From CAZTTG01 sp964615935 (GTDB taxonomy: Bacteria > Planctomycetota > UBA1135 > GCA-002686595), in NCBI GenBank assembly GCA_964615935.1, contig CAZTTG010000034.1:1-59495 (forward strand): a DNA stretch of 59,495 bases, written 5' to 3'. Positions within the stretch are counted from its first letter, which is position 1; every line of letters begins with the position of its first letter. The position numbers and the translations under genes are program-made. The notes beneath the pieces were generated by a model that saw only the letters and a list, made by a program, of their open reading frames with translations, was not told the origin of the DNA and ran no database searches. Shown one piece after another: positions 1 through 8,582 of the stretch.

Positions 1-73
1 GAATGAGTACCAAGACCAGCAACGCAAAGCTGCATAACGTGGTGCTTACGTTAAGGCGGACCTACACCCCTTA

Positions 74-1402
74 CTACGAGCTCACCAGCCCTCGCATCTG
101 GAGGGAGAGCCGCTGGTAGGCGCGGCTCTCCTGCGGGCTCAGGCCCTGCTGGAGGAGGTCCGTCGCCTCGAAGGGGTCGAGCTCGAGGTCGTAGAGCTCG
201 TGACGAATGGTCGGCGTGCCGCCGATGGGTCCGGCCTGCTCGTAGCGGATCAGCTTGTAGCGCGCCCCTCGCAGGGCGCGCTGGTGGAACAGGCGGGGGA
301 CGGGTCCGTTGGGCGCGAAGAACTCCGCGTAGGCCCACTCGCGGATCGAGGGCGTCGCGGGCTCCTCCAGGTAGGGCAGGAGGCTCACCGAGTCGATCGG
401 CACGCCCGGCGGCAGGACCGAGTGGGGATCGACCCCGGCGATCTCGGCGGCGGTGGCGAAGATGTCGGTGATGCTCACCAGGGCGGCGCACTCGTCCGGG
501 CGGCGCACGCGGGAGCCGGCGATGATCAGGGGCACGTTGATCCCGCCCTCGAGGATCGAGCCCTTGTGGGACGCGAAGGGCGGGGTCGTGGCCTCGGCCA
601 CCGTTCCGTTGTCTCCGAAGAAGATGGTGGTGGTGCGCTCGGCCACGCCCAGAGGGACGGACGCCAGGAGGCGCCCGATCTCCGCGTCCATGGCCTCGGT
701 CATGGCCTTCATGTGCTCGACCGGCGTGGCCTTGGGGTCCCCGGAGAGCGGAAAGGAATGCAGGTGGCGGGGCGGCGCGTGGAACGGCTTGTGGGGCGCG
801 CTGAAGGCCACCCACAGGACCCACGGCTCGGGGAGGGCCCGCACCGCGCGGATGGCATCGTCCACCGTGTCGGTCGTGGCGTAGGCGTCCACGCTGCTGC
901 CGATGCCGTTGATGATCTTGTACCAGTGGAAGTAGTCCCCCACGGAGGCCTTCGAGCCGGCGAAGACCGAGAAGCCGGAGTCCTGCGGGTGGGTGTGCGC
1001 CAGGGTGCCCTCGGCCAGGTGCCACTTGCCCAGGGCGGCATTGCTGTAGGGGCGCGGAGCGACTGCCAGGAGCTCGGGGAGAATGAGCTCGTCGGTGTTC
1101 AGCGGCGCGCCGCCTCCCGACTTGATGGTGTGTCCGATGCCGGTGCGGAAGCCGAAGCGGCCGGTCAGGGCGCAGGCGCGGCTGGGCGAGCAGACGGGAG
1201 CCGCCCAGGCGTTGCGGAACAGCACGCCCTCGGCCGCGAGCCGGTCGAGGTTGGGCGTGCGCCCGGGATCGGGGTGCTCGCGGTACGCGCCCACGCGGTC
1301 CACGCCCAGGTCGTCGGCGACCAGGATCAGGAGGTTGTCCTGGCCCGAGCTGGGAGCGGCCAGGAGGGCCAGCGCCAGGGCGATGAGGGCGTTGCGGGGC
1401 AT
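74..1402 (-). CDS. Exported arylsulfatase-type sulfatase
   Basis: A 442-residue sulfatase of the alkaline-phosphatase superfamily, expected to hydrolyse sulfate esters in the periplasm. The ATG at 1402 is followed by a clean signal peptide (MPRNALIALALALLAAP); a GTG nine bases further upstream (1411) is the alternative start. Visible family features are the metal-binding VADDLG near the mature N-terminus, the formylglycine motif CSPSRACALTGR with its cysteine near residue 71, GKWHL, and the FFGDNG metal motif. All catalytic signatures are intact and the length is normal. The cysteine must be oxidised by a formylglycine-generating enzyme or a radical SAM maturase. No dedicated copy adjoins it, and the radical SAM genes in the window are not recognisable as anSME. 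The natural sulfated substrate, probably a polysaccharide, cannot be read from the sequence. Confidence 0.93.
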   Translation of the reverse strand: MPRNALIALALALLAAPSSGQDNLLILVADDLGVDRVGAYREHPDPGRTPNLDRLAAEGVLFRNAWAAPVCSPSRACALTGRFGFRTGIGHTIKSGGGAPLNTDELILPELLAVAPRPYSNAALGKWHLAEGTLAHTHPQDSGFSVFAGSKASVGDYFHWYKIINGIGSSVDAYATTDTVDDAIRAVRALPEPWVLWVAFSAPHKPFHAPPRHLHSFPLSGDPKATPVEHMKAMTEAMDAEIGRLLASVPLGVAERTTTIFFGDNGTVAEATTPPFASHKGSILEGGINVPLIIAGSRVRRPDECAALVSITDIFATAAEIAGVDPHSVLPPGVPIDSVSLLPYLEEPATPSIREWAYAEFFAPNGPVPRLFHQRALRGARYKLIRYEQAGPIGGTPTIRHELYDLELDPFEATDLLQQGLSPQESRAYQRLSLQMRGLVSS

Positions 1403-1509
1403 GCGTTCCACCCGTGTCCGGGCCGGCCGAGCCCGGGACGGAGGCCGGATATCAGAGTCTACCCCACGGCGGAGCTCACGGGGGCTCCGGCTCGCGCTCT
1501 CCGGTAGCA

Positions 1510-1561
1510 GACCGCGCCCCGCGGGGCCGCCGGGCTGGCGCGGCTCCGCGGGGCGCGGGTC
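1510..1561 (-). terminator. Strong GC hairpin downstream of nifJ
   Basis: A 15-base arm at 1510-1524 pairs with 1546-1561, leaving one bulged G and a 21-base loop. It lies 28 bases past the nifJ stop codon and before the sulfatase start. There is no T-run, so it could be a factor-dependent terminator, an mRNA-stabilising structure, or a punctuation element between the two genes. Confidence 0.45.
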
Positions 1562-1588
1562 TCGGCCCCGGATCCCCTCGCGGGGGGG

Positions 1589-4500
1589 CTACTTGGCGCT
1601 GGTCGCCTGCGCCTCGGCCTGCTCCTCGCTCTCCTCCTCGGAGTAGGACAGCGCGGCGAGCTGGGAGTACAGGCGCCAGCGGGCGTCGGCGTCGACCTGG
1701 GCCTGCTCGAGGAAGCGGGCGGCCAGCTCGGGCTTGCTCTTGGTGAGCATCTTGAAGCGCGTCTCGGAGTAGGTGAAGTCCTCCATCGAGATCTTGGGCG
1801 CCTTGCTGTCCAGCTTGAGGGGGTTCTTGCCCTCCCGAGCGTTCAGCGGGTTGTAGCGGTAGAGCATGATGTGGCCCGACTCCACCGCCGATTTCTGGTG
1901 ATCCAGGCCCTTGGCCATGTCGATGCCGTGGGCGATGCAGTGGCTGTAGGCGATGATCAGGGAGGGACCGGGGTAGGCCTCGGCCTCCAGGAAGGCCCGC
2001 ACGCACTGCGTGTCGTTGGCGCCCATGGCCACCTGGGCGACGTAGATGGAGCCGTAGGTCTGGGAGATCAGGCCCAGGTCCTTCTTGCCCATCGGCTTGC
2101 CGCTGAAGGCGAACTTGGCCACCGCGCCCACGGGGGTGGACTTGGAGGCCTGGCCGCCGGTGTTGGAGTACACCTCGGTGTCGAGCACCAGGGCGTTGAC
2201 GTCGCGGCCGGAGGCCAGCACGTGATCCAGCCCGCCGTAGCCGATGTCGTAGGCCCAGCCGTCGCCGCCCACCATCCACACGCTCTTCTTGACCAGCGCG
2301 TCGGCCACGCTGAGCAGGTTGACGGCGTCGGCGTCCCTGTCGCTGGCCAGCTTCTGCTTGACCAGCGCCACCCGCTCGCGCTGCTCGGCGATGCCCGCCT
2401 CGCTGGTCTGGTCGGCCTCCAGGATGCCCTTGACCAGCTCGTCGCCCAGCTTGCCGCCCAGCCTCTGGACCAGCTCGCGGCCGTACTCGGCGTGCTTGTC
2501 GAGGGTCAGGCGGAAGCCGAAGCCGAACTCGGCGGCGTCCTCGAAGAGCGAGTTGTTCCAGGTGGGACCGCGCCCGTCGGGGTTCTTGCTGAAGGGCGTG
2601 GTGGGCAGGTTGCCGCCGTAGATCGAGGAGCAACCGGTGGCGTTGGCGATGATCGCGCGGTCGCCGAAGAGCTGGGTCAGGAGCTTGACGTAGGGCGTCT
2701 CGCCGCAGCCGGTGCAGGCGCCCGAGTACTCGAAGAGCGGCTGCAGGAGCTGGCTGCCCTTGACCGTGCGGATCCTGGGGATGGTCCGGTCGATCTCCGG
2801 GATCGACAGGAAGTAGTCGTAGTTCTCGCGCTCGGGGGCCCGCAGCGGGGGCTGCGGCACCATCTCCAGGCTCCAGTGGTCGGGATTCTTCTTGTCCCGG
2901 GCGGGGCAGACCTCGACGCACAGGGTGCAGCCGGTGCAGTCCTCGGGGGCCACCTGCACGCTGTAGACCGAGTTGGCCGGGAACTCCTTGCCCTTGGTCT
3001 TGCGCCACTTGAAGGTCGCCGGGGCGCTCTCGGTCAGCCCCTCGTCGAAGACTTTGGTGCGGATGGCGGCGTGCGGGCACACCAGCGCGCACTTGCCGCA
3101 TTCGGTGCAGATGTCCGGATCCCAGGTGGGGATCTCCAGGGCGATGTTGCGCTTCTCGAAGGCCGCCGTGCCGGTGGGGAAGGTGCCGTCGTTGGGGAAG
3201 GCGCTCACGGGGATCTGGTCGCCCTTGCCCAGGATGATCTCCTTGACCACCGTCCGGACGTACTCGGGGGAGTCCTCCGGCACCGTGGGCGGGCGGCTGA
3301 AGTCGCTGGTGACCTCGGCGGGGACCGGGACCTCGTGGAGGTTCTCCAGGGTCATGTCCACCGCCTTGTAGTTGAGCTGGACGATCTTGTCGCCCTTGGC
3401 CCCGTAGGTCTTCTTGATCGAGTCCTTGATGGCCGCGATGGCCTCGTCCTTGGGCAGCACTCCGCTGATGGCGAAGAAGCAGGTCTGCATGATGGTGTTG
3501 ACCCGGCTGCCCATGCCGGCGGCCTTGGCCACCTTGTAGCCGTCGATCACGTAGAAGCGGCACTGCTTCTCGATCAGGGAGGCCTGCACCTCGCGCGGCA
3601 GGGTGTCCCAGACCTCGTCGGGCTCGGCCTGGGAGTTGAGCAGGAAGGTGGCGCCCGGCAGGGCGCTCTCGAGCATGTCGAACTTCTCCAGGAACACCGT
3701 CTGGTGGCAGCCGATGAAGTTAGCCTGGTTGATCAGGTAGCAGGAGCGGATGGGCTTCTTGCCGAAGCGCACGTGCGAGACGGTCACCGCCCCGGCCTTC
3801 TTCGAGTCGTAGACGAAGTAGCCCTGGGCGTAGTTCTCGGTCTCGGTGCCGATGATCTTGATGGTGTTCTTGTTGGCGCCCACCGTGCCGTCGGCGCCCA
3901 GGCCGAAGAACAGCGCCCGGTGCACGCCCTCCTGCTCGGTGGAGAACTCGCGCTCCATCGGCAGGCTGGTGTGGCTGACGTCGTCCTCGATGCCCACCGT
4001 GAAGCGGTTCTTGGGGCGCTCCTTCCGGAGCTCGTCGAAGACCGCCTTGACCATGGGCGGATCGAACTCCTTGGAGGACAGCCCGTAGCGGCCGCCGATG
4101 ATGGTGGGGAAGGCCTCGAGGGGGGCCTGGCCGGTGGCGAAGAGCTCGCTCATGGCCGTGACCACGTCCTTGTAGAGGGGCTCGCCTTCGGCGCCGGGCT
4201 CCTTGGTGCGGTCCAGCACCGCGATCGACTTGACCGTCTTCGGCAGGGCCTTGGCCAGGTGCTCCTTGGAGAAGGGGCGGAACAGGCGGACCTTGACCAC
4301 GCCGACCTTCTCGCCTTCGGAGTTCAGGCGTTCGACCACCTCCTCGACCGTCTGGGCGCCGCAGCCCATGAGCACGATGACGCGTTCGGCGTCCGGGGCG
4401 CCGTAGTAGTCGAACAGGTTGTAGGAGCGCCCCACGCGCTCGGCGAAGCGGTCCATGGTCTTCTGGACGATGGCGGCGCAGGCCTCGTAGTGGGGGTTGA

Positions 4501-5194
4501 CGGTCTCGCGCGCCTGGAAGAAGACGTCGGGGTTCTGGGAGCTGCCGCGCAGCACCGGGTTCTCGGGGGTCATGGCCCGGGAGCGGTGCGCGCGCACCAG
4601 CTCGTCGGGGACCATGTAGTGGAGATCGTCGTCGGTGAGCTCCTCGATCTTGGCCACCTCGTGCGACACCCGGAAGCCCTCGAAGAAGTGGATGAAGGGC
4701 ACGCGCGCCTCGAGGGTGGCCCCGGTGGCGATACAGGCCAGGTCCATGACCTCCTGCACCGACCCCGAGGAGAGCAGGCCATAGCCGGTGGAGCGCACCG
4801 CCATGATGTCGCTGTGATCCCCGAAGATCGACAGGGCGTGCGTCGCCACCGTCCGCGCCGAGACGTGGAACACCGTCGAGGTCAGCTCGGCCGCGACCTT
4901 GAACATGGTCGGGATCATGAGGAGCAGACCCTGCGAGGCGGTGAAGGTGGTGGTCAGCGCCCCGGTCTGCAGCGCGCCGTGCACGGCGGCCGCGGCCCCA
5001 CCCTCGCTCTGCATCTCGATCACGTCGGGCACGGTGCCCCATATGTTGGGCTTGCCCTCCGCGGTCCACTGATCGGCCCACTCGCCCATGTTGCTCGAAG
5101 GCGTGATGGGGTAGATGGCGATCACCTCGTTGATGCGGTGAGCGACGTTGGCGGCAGCCTCGTTGCCGTCAATGGTGAGGATTCTTCGGGCCAT
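1589..5194 (-). CDS. nifJ: Pyruvate:ferredoxin (flavodoxin) oxidoreductase
   Basis: A single-chain 1201-residue PFOR, the usual length for the homodimeric bacterial enzyme. It is expected to oxidise pyruvate with CoA to acetyl-CoA and CO2 while reducing ferredoxin or flavodoxin in the cytoplasm. The N-terminal pyrimidine-binding domain begins with MARRILTIDGNEAAANVAHR and has the YPITPSS motif. Two ferredoxin-type clusters, CTECGKCALVCP (about residue 695) and CTGCTLCVEVCP (about 750), are followed by the proximal-cluster cysteines CTGCGETPY (about 824). The thiamine-diphosphate loop GDGWAYDIGYGG lies near 975 and is followed by NTGGQASKSTP. The start is supported by a GGAG about seven bases upstream. 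The gene indicates anaerobic or microaerobic pyruvate metabolism. Despite its name there is no nitrogen-fixation context here. A hairpin follows the stop. Confidence 0.97.
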   Translation of the reverse strand: MARRILTIDGNEAAANVAHRINEVIAIYPITPSSNMGEWADQWTAEGKPNIWGTVPDVIEMQSEGGAAAAVHGALQTGALTTTFTASQGLLLMIPTMFKVAAELTSTVFHVSARTVATHALSIFGDHSDIMAVRSTGYGLLSSGSVQEVMDLACIATGATLEARVPFIHFFEGFRVSHEVAKIEELTDDDLHYMVPDELVRAHRSRAMTPENPVLRGSSQNPDVFFQARETVNPHYEACAAIVQKTMDRFAERVGRSYNLFDYYGAPDAERVIVLMGCGAQTVEEVVERLNSEGEKVGVVKVRLFRPFSKEHLAKALPKTVKSIAVLDRTKEPGAEGEPLYKDVVTAMSELFATGQAPLEAFPTIIGGRYGLSSKEFDPPMVKAVFDELRKERPKNRFTVGIEDDVSHTSLPMEREFSTEQEGVHRALFFGLGADGTVGANKNTIKIIGTETENYAQGYFVYDSKKAGAVTVSHVRFGKKPIRSCYLINQANFIGCHQTVFLEKFDMLESALPGATFLLNSQAEPDEVWDTLPREVQASLIEKQCRFYVIDGYKVAKAAGMGSRVNTIMQTCFFAISGVLPKDEAIAAIKDSIKKTYGAKGDKIVQLNYKAVDMTLENLHEVPVPAEVTSDFSRPPTVPEDSPEYVRTVVKEIILGKGDQIPVSAFPNDGTFPTGTAAFEKRNIALEIPTWDPDICTECGKCALVCPHAAIRTKVFDEGLTESAPATFKWRKTKGKEFPANSVYSVQVAPEDCTGCTLCVEVCPARDKKNPDHWSLEMVPQPPLRAPERENYDYFLSIPEIDRTIPRIRTVKGSQLLQPLFEYSGACTGCGETPYVKLLTQLFGDRAIIANATGCSSIYGGNLPTTPFSKNPDGRGPTWNNSLFEDAAEFGFGFRLTLDKHAEYGRELVQRLGGKLGDELVKGILEADQTSEAGIAEQRERVALVKQKLASDRDADAVNLLSVADALVKKSVWMVGGDGWAYDIGYGGLDHVLASGRDVNALVLDTEVYSNTGGQASKSTPVGAVAKFAFSGKPMGKKDLGLISQTYGSIYVAQVAMGANDTQCVRAFLEAEAYPGPSLIIAYSHCIAHGIDMAKGLDHQKSAVESGHIMLYRYNPLNAREGKNPLKLDSKAPKISMEDFTYSETRFKMLTKSKPELAARFLEQAQVDADARWRLYSQLAALSYSEEESEEQAEAQATSAK

Positions 5195-5421
5195 GGCACG
5201 CTCCGTGGTTTCTGTTTCGGCTGCCTACGGGCATAGGGGAAATTGTCTCATACGCCTCCGGGGCCCCGTGAGCAAGGATTTGCGGCCGAATCGGCGCCCC
5301 GCGCGCTCCGCCCGGCCGGCGTTCGCGCGGCGGCGGAGGGCCGCCGTCGAGCGCGGGCCCCGGTCTTCGAGGCGGCCCGCGGCCGAGGCTCCGGCGCGTC
5401 GCTCGCCGGCCGCGCGCGCGG

Positions 5422-7203
5422 CTACTCCTCGCCGTCTTGCCGGGCCCGGTACAACCGGTTCAGGCTCGCCCGGGCGAAGTCGATCGAGGGGTCGAGCGCG
5501 AGGGCCTTCTCGTACATCTCCACGGCCTCCTCGATCCTCCCCAGCTCGCGCAGGTTGGAGCCCAGGTTGGCCCAGTCGATCCCCGAGCGCGGGTCGATCT
5601 CCACCGCCCGGCGGAAGCACTCGACCGCCTCGTCGTGCCGCTTGATGCTGTAGTAGCAGAAGCCCAGCAGGTTGTGCCCGGCGAGCTCCTCGGGGTCGGC
5701 CTCGACCGCGAGCTCCAGGGCCTCGATGGCCTCCTCGAAGCGGCCGAGCTCCTTCAGGCAGGTGCCCTGGTAGAAGAGGACCCTGCCGCGATCCTCCTCG
5801 GCGGGGCCGATCAGGAGGGCCGCCCGGAACTGCGAGAGGGCCGGCTCGGGCCTCCCCTCGCCCAGCTCGCAGAGCCCCAGGTAGAAGCGCACCGAGGCCT
5901 CCTCCCCGACCGGCTCGAGGGACTGGTGGCGCTCGAGCAGGTCGCGGGCCTCGGAGTACTCCTCGATGTTCAGGTGGCAGATGGCCATCTGCAGGAGGGT
6001 GTCCGCCGCGGGCACGAGCTCGGAGCCGGAGGAGAGGGCCTCCTCGAAGCGGTCCAGGGCGGTGATGTAGTCGCGCCGGGCGAAGAGGACGCGCCCGCGA
6101 TGGTGGGCCAGGAGGCCCGGGTCGTCGGAGGATCCCACCGCCTGCTCGAGCGCCTCCTCGGCCGCCTCCAGCTCGCCCAGCTCCAGGCGGCAGAGGCCCT
6201 CGTGGATCCACGCCGCGGCCCGGTCGCGCTCGGTGGTCGAGAGCTCGCAGGCCCGCCGAGCCAGCTCGGCGGCGAGGGCGTGCTCGCCGGCCCCCGAGAG
6301 GGCCAGCCCGAGCTCGAAGCACACCCGGCGGTCCTCCCGCTGGCGCGCGTTGGCCACCAGGCTGTCCTTCATGGACAGCGCACAGCGCGCCGCGCAGGCG
6401 GGGCAGGGATCCGCGGGCGGCGGGCCGGGCAGCTCGGGGACCGGCCCCGCGTCGTGCCCGAAGAAGACCGGCGGCCCGCCCTCCCGCCACTGGAGGAAGC
6501 AGGGCGAGACCACCCCGCTCCGCTCGTCCACGACGAGGTGCGAGCGGCAGGGAGCCAGGAGGTCGCCCCCCGGCTGGTCCAGTCGCTCGAGCGCGCTCTC
6601 GAAGACGTGGCTGGCCCACAGCTCGCCGGCGAGCTCGAGCCCGGGCTCCCGCCCCGCGAGGACGTGGAGTCGAAGCCCCTCGCGGTCGGCCTGACCCGCG
6701 AGCCCCTCGGGCGGCGCGTCCCGGCACACGAAGGCGGGCGCGGCGAAGCGGGAGCGGAAGAAGGCGGCCGCCTCGCGGACCGACTCGGCCGAAGCCCACG
6801 GTGGCACGGTGAGCGTGGGGTGGATCAGGAGCCGCGCCTCCCCCCCCTCGCGGTAGGCCCGGGTCTGGAAGGGCCGGGCCGGGCCCACGAGCCGCTCCCA
6901 CTCGGGCGGCCCGCCGAGCTCGCCCGAGGGCAGGCCCACCGCCAGGTGCAGGTGCAGGATCGCCAGCTCGTGCCGCTCCAGGTGCTCCGCGGCGATGCGC
7001 GCCACCTCCTCGGCCGCCTCCAGGCCGCGCGGGCTCTCCCCCTCGTGCAGCACGTGCAGGTGGGAGCGCCAGTTGAAGCGCGGCAGCGCCGCGCTCAGCC
7101 AGGCCAGCAGCCGGGCGCGGCGGCTCTCCTCGGCCTGGGGATCGAGGAGCAGGAAGATCGAGCCGTGGGACGAGCTCCCGAACGGACTCCGAGGGGCCTT
7201 CAC
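5422..7203 (-). CDS. TPR protein with SPASM-like cysteine region, coupled to a radical SAM enzyme
   Basis: A protein of about 593 residues starting at a GTG that overlaps the stop of the upstream radical SAM gene (GTGA), so translation is probably coupled. The N-terminal ~280 residues have an alpha/beta pattern resembling a radical SAM or twitch region but no CxxxCxxC. Cysteines SPCFLQW (about 230) and CPACAARC (about 266) look like an Fe-S-binding SPASM-type ending. From about 285 to the C-terminus there are at least seven TPR-like helical repeats, clearest in the last 200 residues (GRFEEAIEALELAVEADPEE; WANLGSNLRELGRIEEAVEM). The TPR part probably binds a protein or peptide partner, and the context suggests an accessory to its neighbour's chemistry. 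No function is established. Confidence 0.82.
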   Translation of the reverse strand: MKAPRSPFGSSSHGSIFLLLDPQAEESRRARLLAWLSAALPRFNWRSHLHVLHEGESPRGLEAAEEVARIAAEHLERHELAILHLHLAVGLPSGELGGPPEWERLVGPARPFQTRAYREGGEARLLIHPTLTVPPWASAESVREAAAFFRSRFAAPAFVCRDAPPEGLAGQADREGLRLHVLAGREPGLELAGELWASHVFESALERLDQPGGDLLAPCRSHLVVDERSGVVSPCFLQWREGGPPVFFGHDAGPVPELPGPPPADPCPACAARCALSMKDSLVANARQREDRRVCFELGLALSGAGEHALAAELARRACELSTTERDRAAAWIHEGLCRLELGELEAAEEALEQAVGSSDDPGLLAHHRGRVLFARRDYITALDRFEEALSSGSELVPAADTLLQMAICHLNIEEYSEARDLLERHQSLEPVGEEASVRFYLGLCELGEGRPEPALSQFRAALLIGPAEEDRGRVLFYQGTCLKELGRFEEAIEALELAVEADPEELAGHNLLGFCYYSIKRHDEAVECFRRAVEIDPRSGIDWANLGSNLRELGRIEEAVEMYEKALALDPSIDFARASLNRLYRARQDGEE

Positions 7204-8483
7204 GAGACCACCCGCTTCCCCCCGTCCCGGGATTCGGCGCGCCAGGCGCCGCGCACCTGCTCGATCTCCTCGCGCGTCATCCACTCGGTCTCGAAGTCGG
7301 CTCCGACCGAGAGGTAGGCGGGCAGGTTCTCCCGCAGGGGCTTCACCCCGTGCTTCTTCGAGTCGGCCTCGATCTCGGAGCCGAAGTAGAGCTGCATCTG
7401 CTGGGCGTTGCTGTTGCCGCGGATCTCGACCCCGCAGCCCTTCACGAACCGGAGGGTCTCGAGGGCGTCCTCCAGCCGCTCGCCGGGCAGGGCGTACTGG
7501 CTGAAGAGCTCCACCTGCAGGCCCGCCTCGCGCGCGGCCCGCACGGCGCGCTCGATCCGCTCGGGCTCCACGCCCTTGGCGAGCTTGGGCCAGACCCGGG
7601 GGGAGGCGCTCTCCAGGCCCATGGCGATCGTGTGGACCCCGGCGCGCCGCATGAGCCCGATGAGCTCCTCGCCCACCATGTCGGCGCGGGTCTCGATCCA
7701 CATCCGCGGCCGGAGCCCCCGCTCCAGGATCCCCTCGAGGATCCCGATCACGCGGCTCTCGCTGTAGGAGAAGTCCGGGTCGGCGAACCACAGCCGGCCG
7801 TTGCCCCGGCGGCAGACCCAGGCGATGTCCTCCAGGACCCGCTCGACCGACTGGCTGCGCGTCCGGTGACCGGAGGCGATGGGCGTGATGCAGAAGGCGC
7901 AGCGGTGGGCGCAGCCCCGGGAGGTCAGCAGGATCGACTCCTCGCTGGCGGCCGGCTCGAGCACGCCGGAGAGCCAGGGGGAGGGGTAGTCGTCGAGGTC
8001 CTCGGCCGGCTCGACGGCCGGGCCGGTGACGCACTCGCCGCCGCCGCGGCGCGAGGTCGTGCCCGGGATGGGCCGGTCCTCGGTCCCGCCCTCGATGGCC
8101 TCCGCGATCGCCGCGATCACCCGCTCGCCCTCGCCGCGGGCGAGGTGGTCCACCTCCGGCAGCAGCGCGAGGGCGGCCTCCGGGAGGAAGGTCGCCTGCG
8201 GGCCGCCGAGGACGATCGAGCACTCGGGGAGCTCCTGTCGCGCCATCCCGGCGACGGCCTTCACCTGGAGCAGGTTCCGCTGGTAGGTGCCGAAGCCGAT
8301 CAGCCGGGGGCGCTCTTCGCGCAGGTGGTCGGCGAGCTCCCGCGGGCTGAAGCGGCTGGTGGAGCCCAGGCTCAGGATCGAGACCTCGTGGCCCCGCTCC
8401 TCGAGCACCGCCCCCAGGTTGCCCAGCGAGATGGGGGTGAGGGGCGGACCGAAGGGGCTGAAGTCGACGAGGAGGACGCGCAT
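7200..8483 (-). CDS. B12-binding-domain radical SAM protein
   Basis: A 427-residue enzyme with a cobalamin-binding-type Rossmann domain (MRVLLVDFSPFGPPLTPISLGNL, about residues 1-150, including GGPQATFLPE) followed by a radical SAM barrel. The SAM/[4Fe-4S] motif CAHRCAFC lies near residue 189 after TSRG, which matches CxxxCxxC. Family members use B12 and SAM for methylations or other radical rearrangements, or only keep the fold; the substrate cannot be predicted. I chose the ATG at 8483 because upstream translation is low-complexity arginine-rich sequence while homology begins at MRVLLVDFSP. It sits just downstream of the five-gene sugar cluster, separated by a hairpin. It overlaps the TPR/SPASM-like gene by four bases, so the two proteins probably act together. 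Confidence 0.9.
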   Translation of the reverse strand: MRVLLVDFSPFGPPLTPISLGNLGAVLEERGHEVSILSLGSTSRFSPRELADHLREERPRLIGFGTYQRNLLQVKAVAGMARQELPECSIVLGGPQATFLPEAALALLPEVDHLARGEGERVIAAIAEAIEGGTEDRPIPGTTSRRGGGECVTGPAVEPAEDLDDYPSPWLSGVLEPAASEESILLTSRGCAHRCAFCITPIASGHRTRSQSVERVLEDIAWVCRRGNGRLWFADPDFSYSESRVIGILEGILERGLRPRMWIETRADMVGEELIGLMRRAGVHTIAMGLESASPRVWPKLAKGVEPERIERAVRAAREAGLQVELFSQYALPGERLEDALETLRFVKGCGVEIRGNSNAQQMQLYFGSEIEADSKKHGVKPLRENLPAYLSVGADFETEWMTREEIEQVRGAWRAESRDGGKRVVS

Positions 8484-8500
8484 GGGCCGGGGGCGCCGGT

Positions 8501-8520
8501 CGCGGCCGCGAGCGGCCGCG
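8501..8520. other. Perfect GC hairpin between two gene clusters
   Basis: Nine-base arms (8501-8509 and 8512-8520) with a two-base centre form a perfect inverted repeat containing two GCGGCCGC blocks. It lies between the stop of the sugar isomerase gene and the start of the B12-type radical SAM gene. It could terminate or partly block read-through from the sugar cluster. It has no T-run, so chance in GC-rich DNA is possible. Confidence 0.35.
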
Positions 8521-8582
8521 CGCCCATACTGTAGCGCGGCACGACGCGCCGATCGCGGCTGCAATCGAGACCGGCCGTGAGC

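Noticed and set aside
1..73. A small gene or tRNA at the left edge
   Set aside because: The AT-richer 73 bases show no reading frame with a start site and no cloverleaf that I could fold.
1589..5194. A nitrogen-fixation region because of nifJ
   Set aside because: No nif structural or assembly genes are nearby. PFOR is a central-carbon enzyme in many anaerobes.
1871..5236. A 1121-codon open frame on the plus strand opposite nifJ
   Set aside because: Its translation is Val/Gly/Leu/Ala/His-rich with no family motif, while the opposite strand encodes complete PFOR. It is a by-product of high GC. The same holds for other long antisense frames across the window, for example opposite the FG-GAP and thioredoxin/TPR genes.
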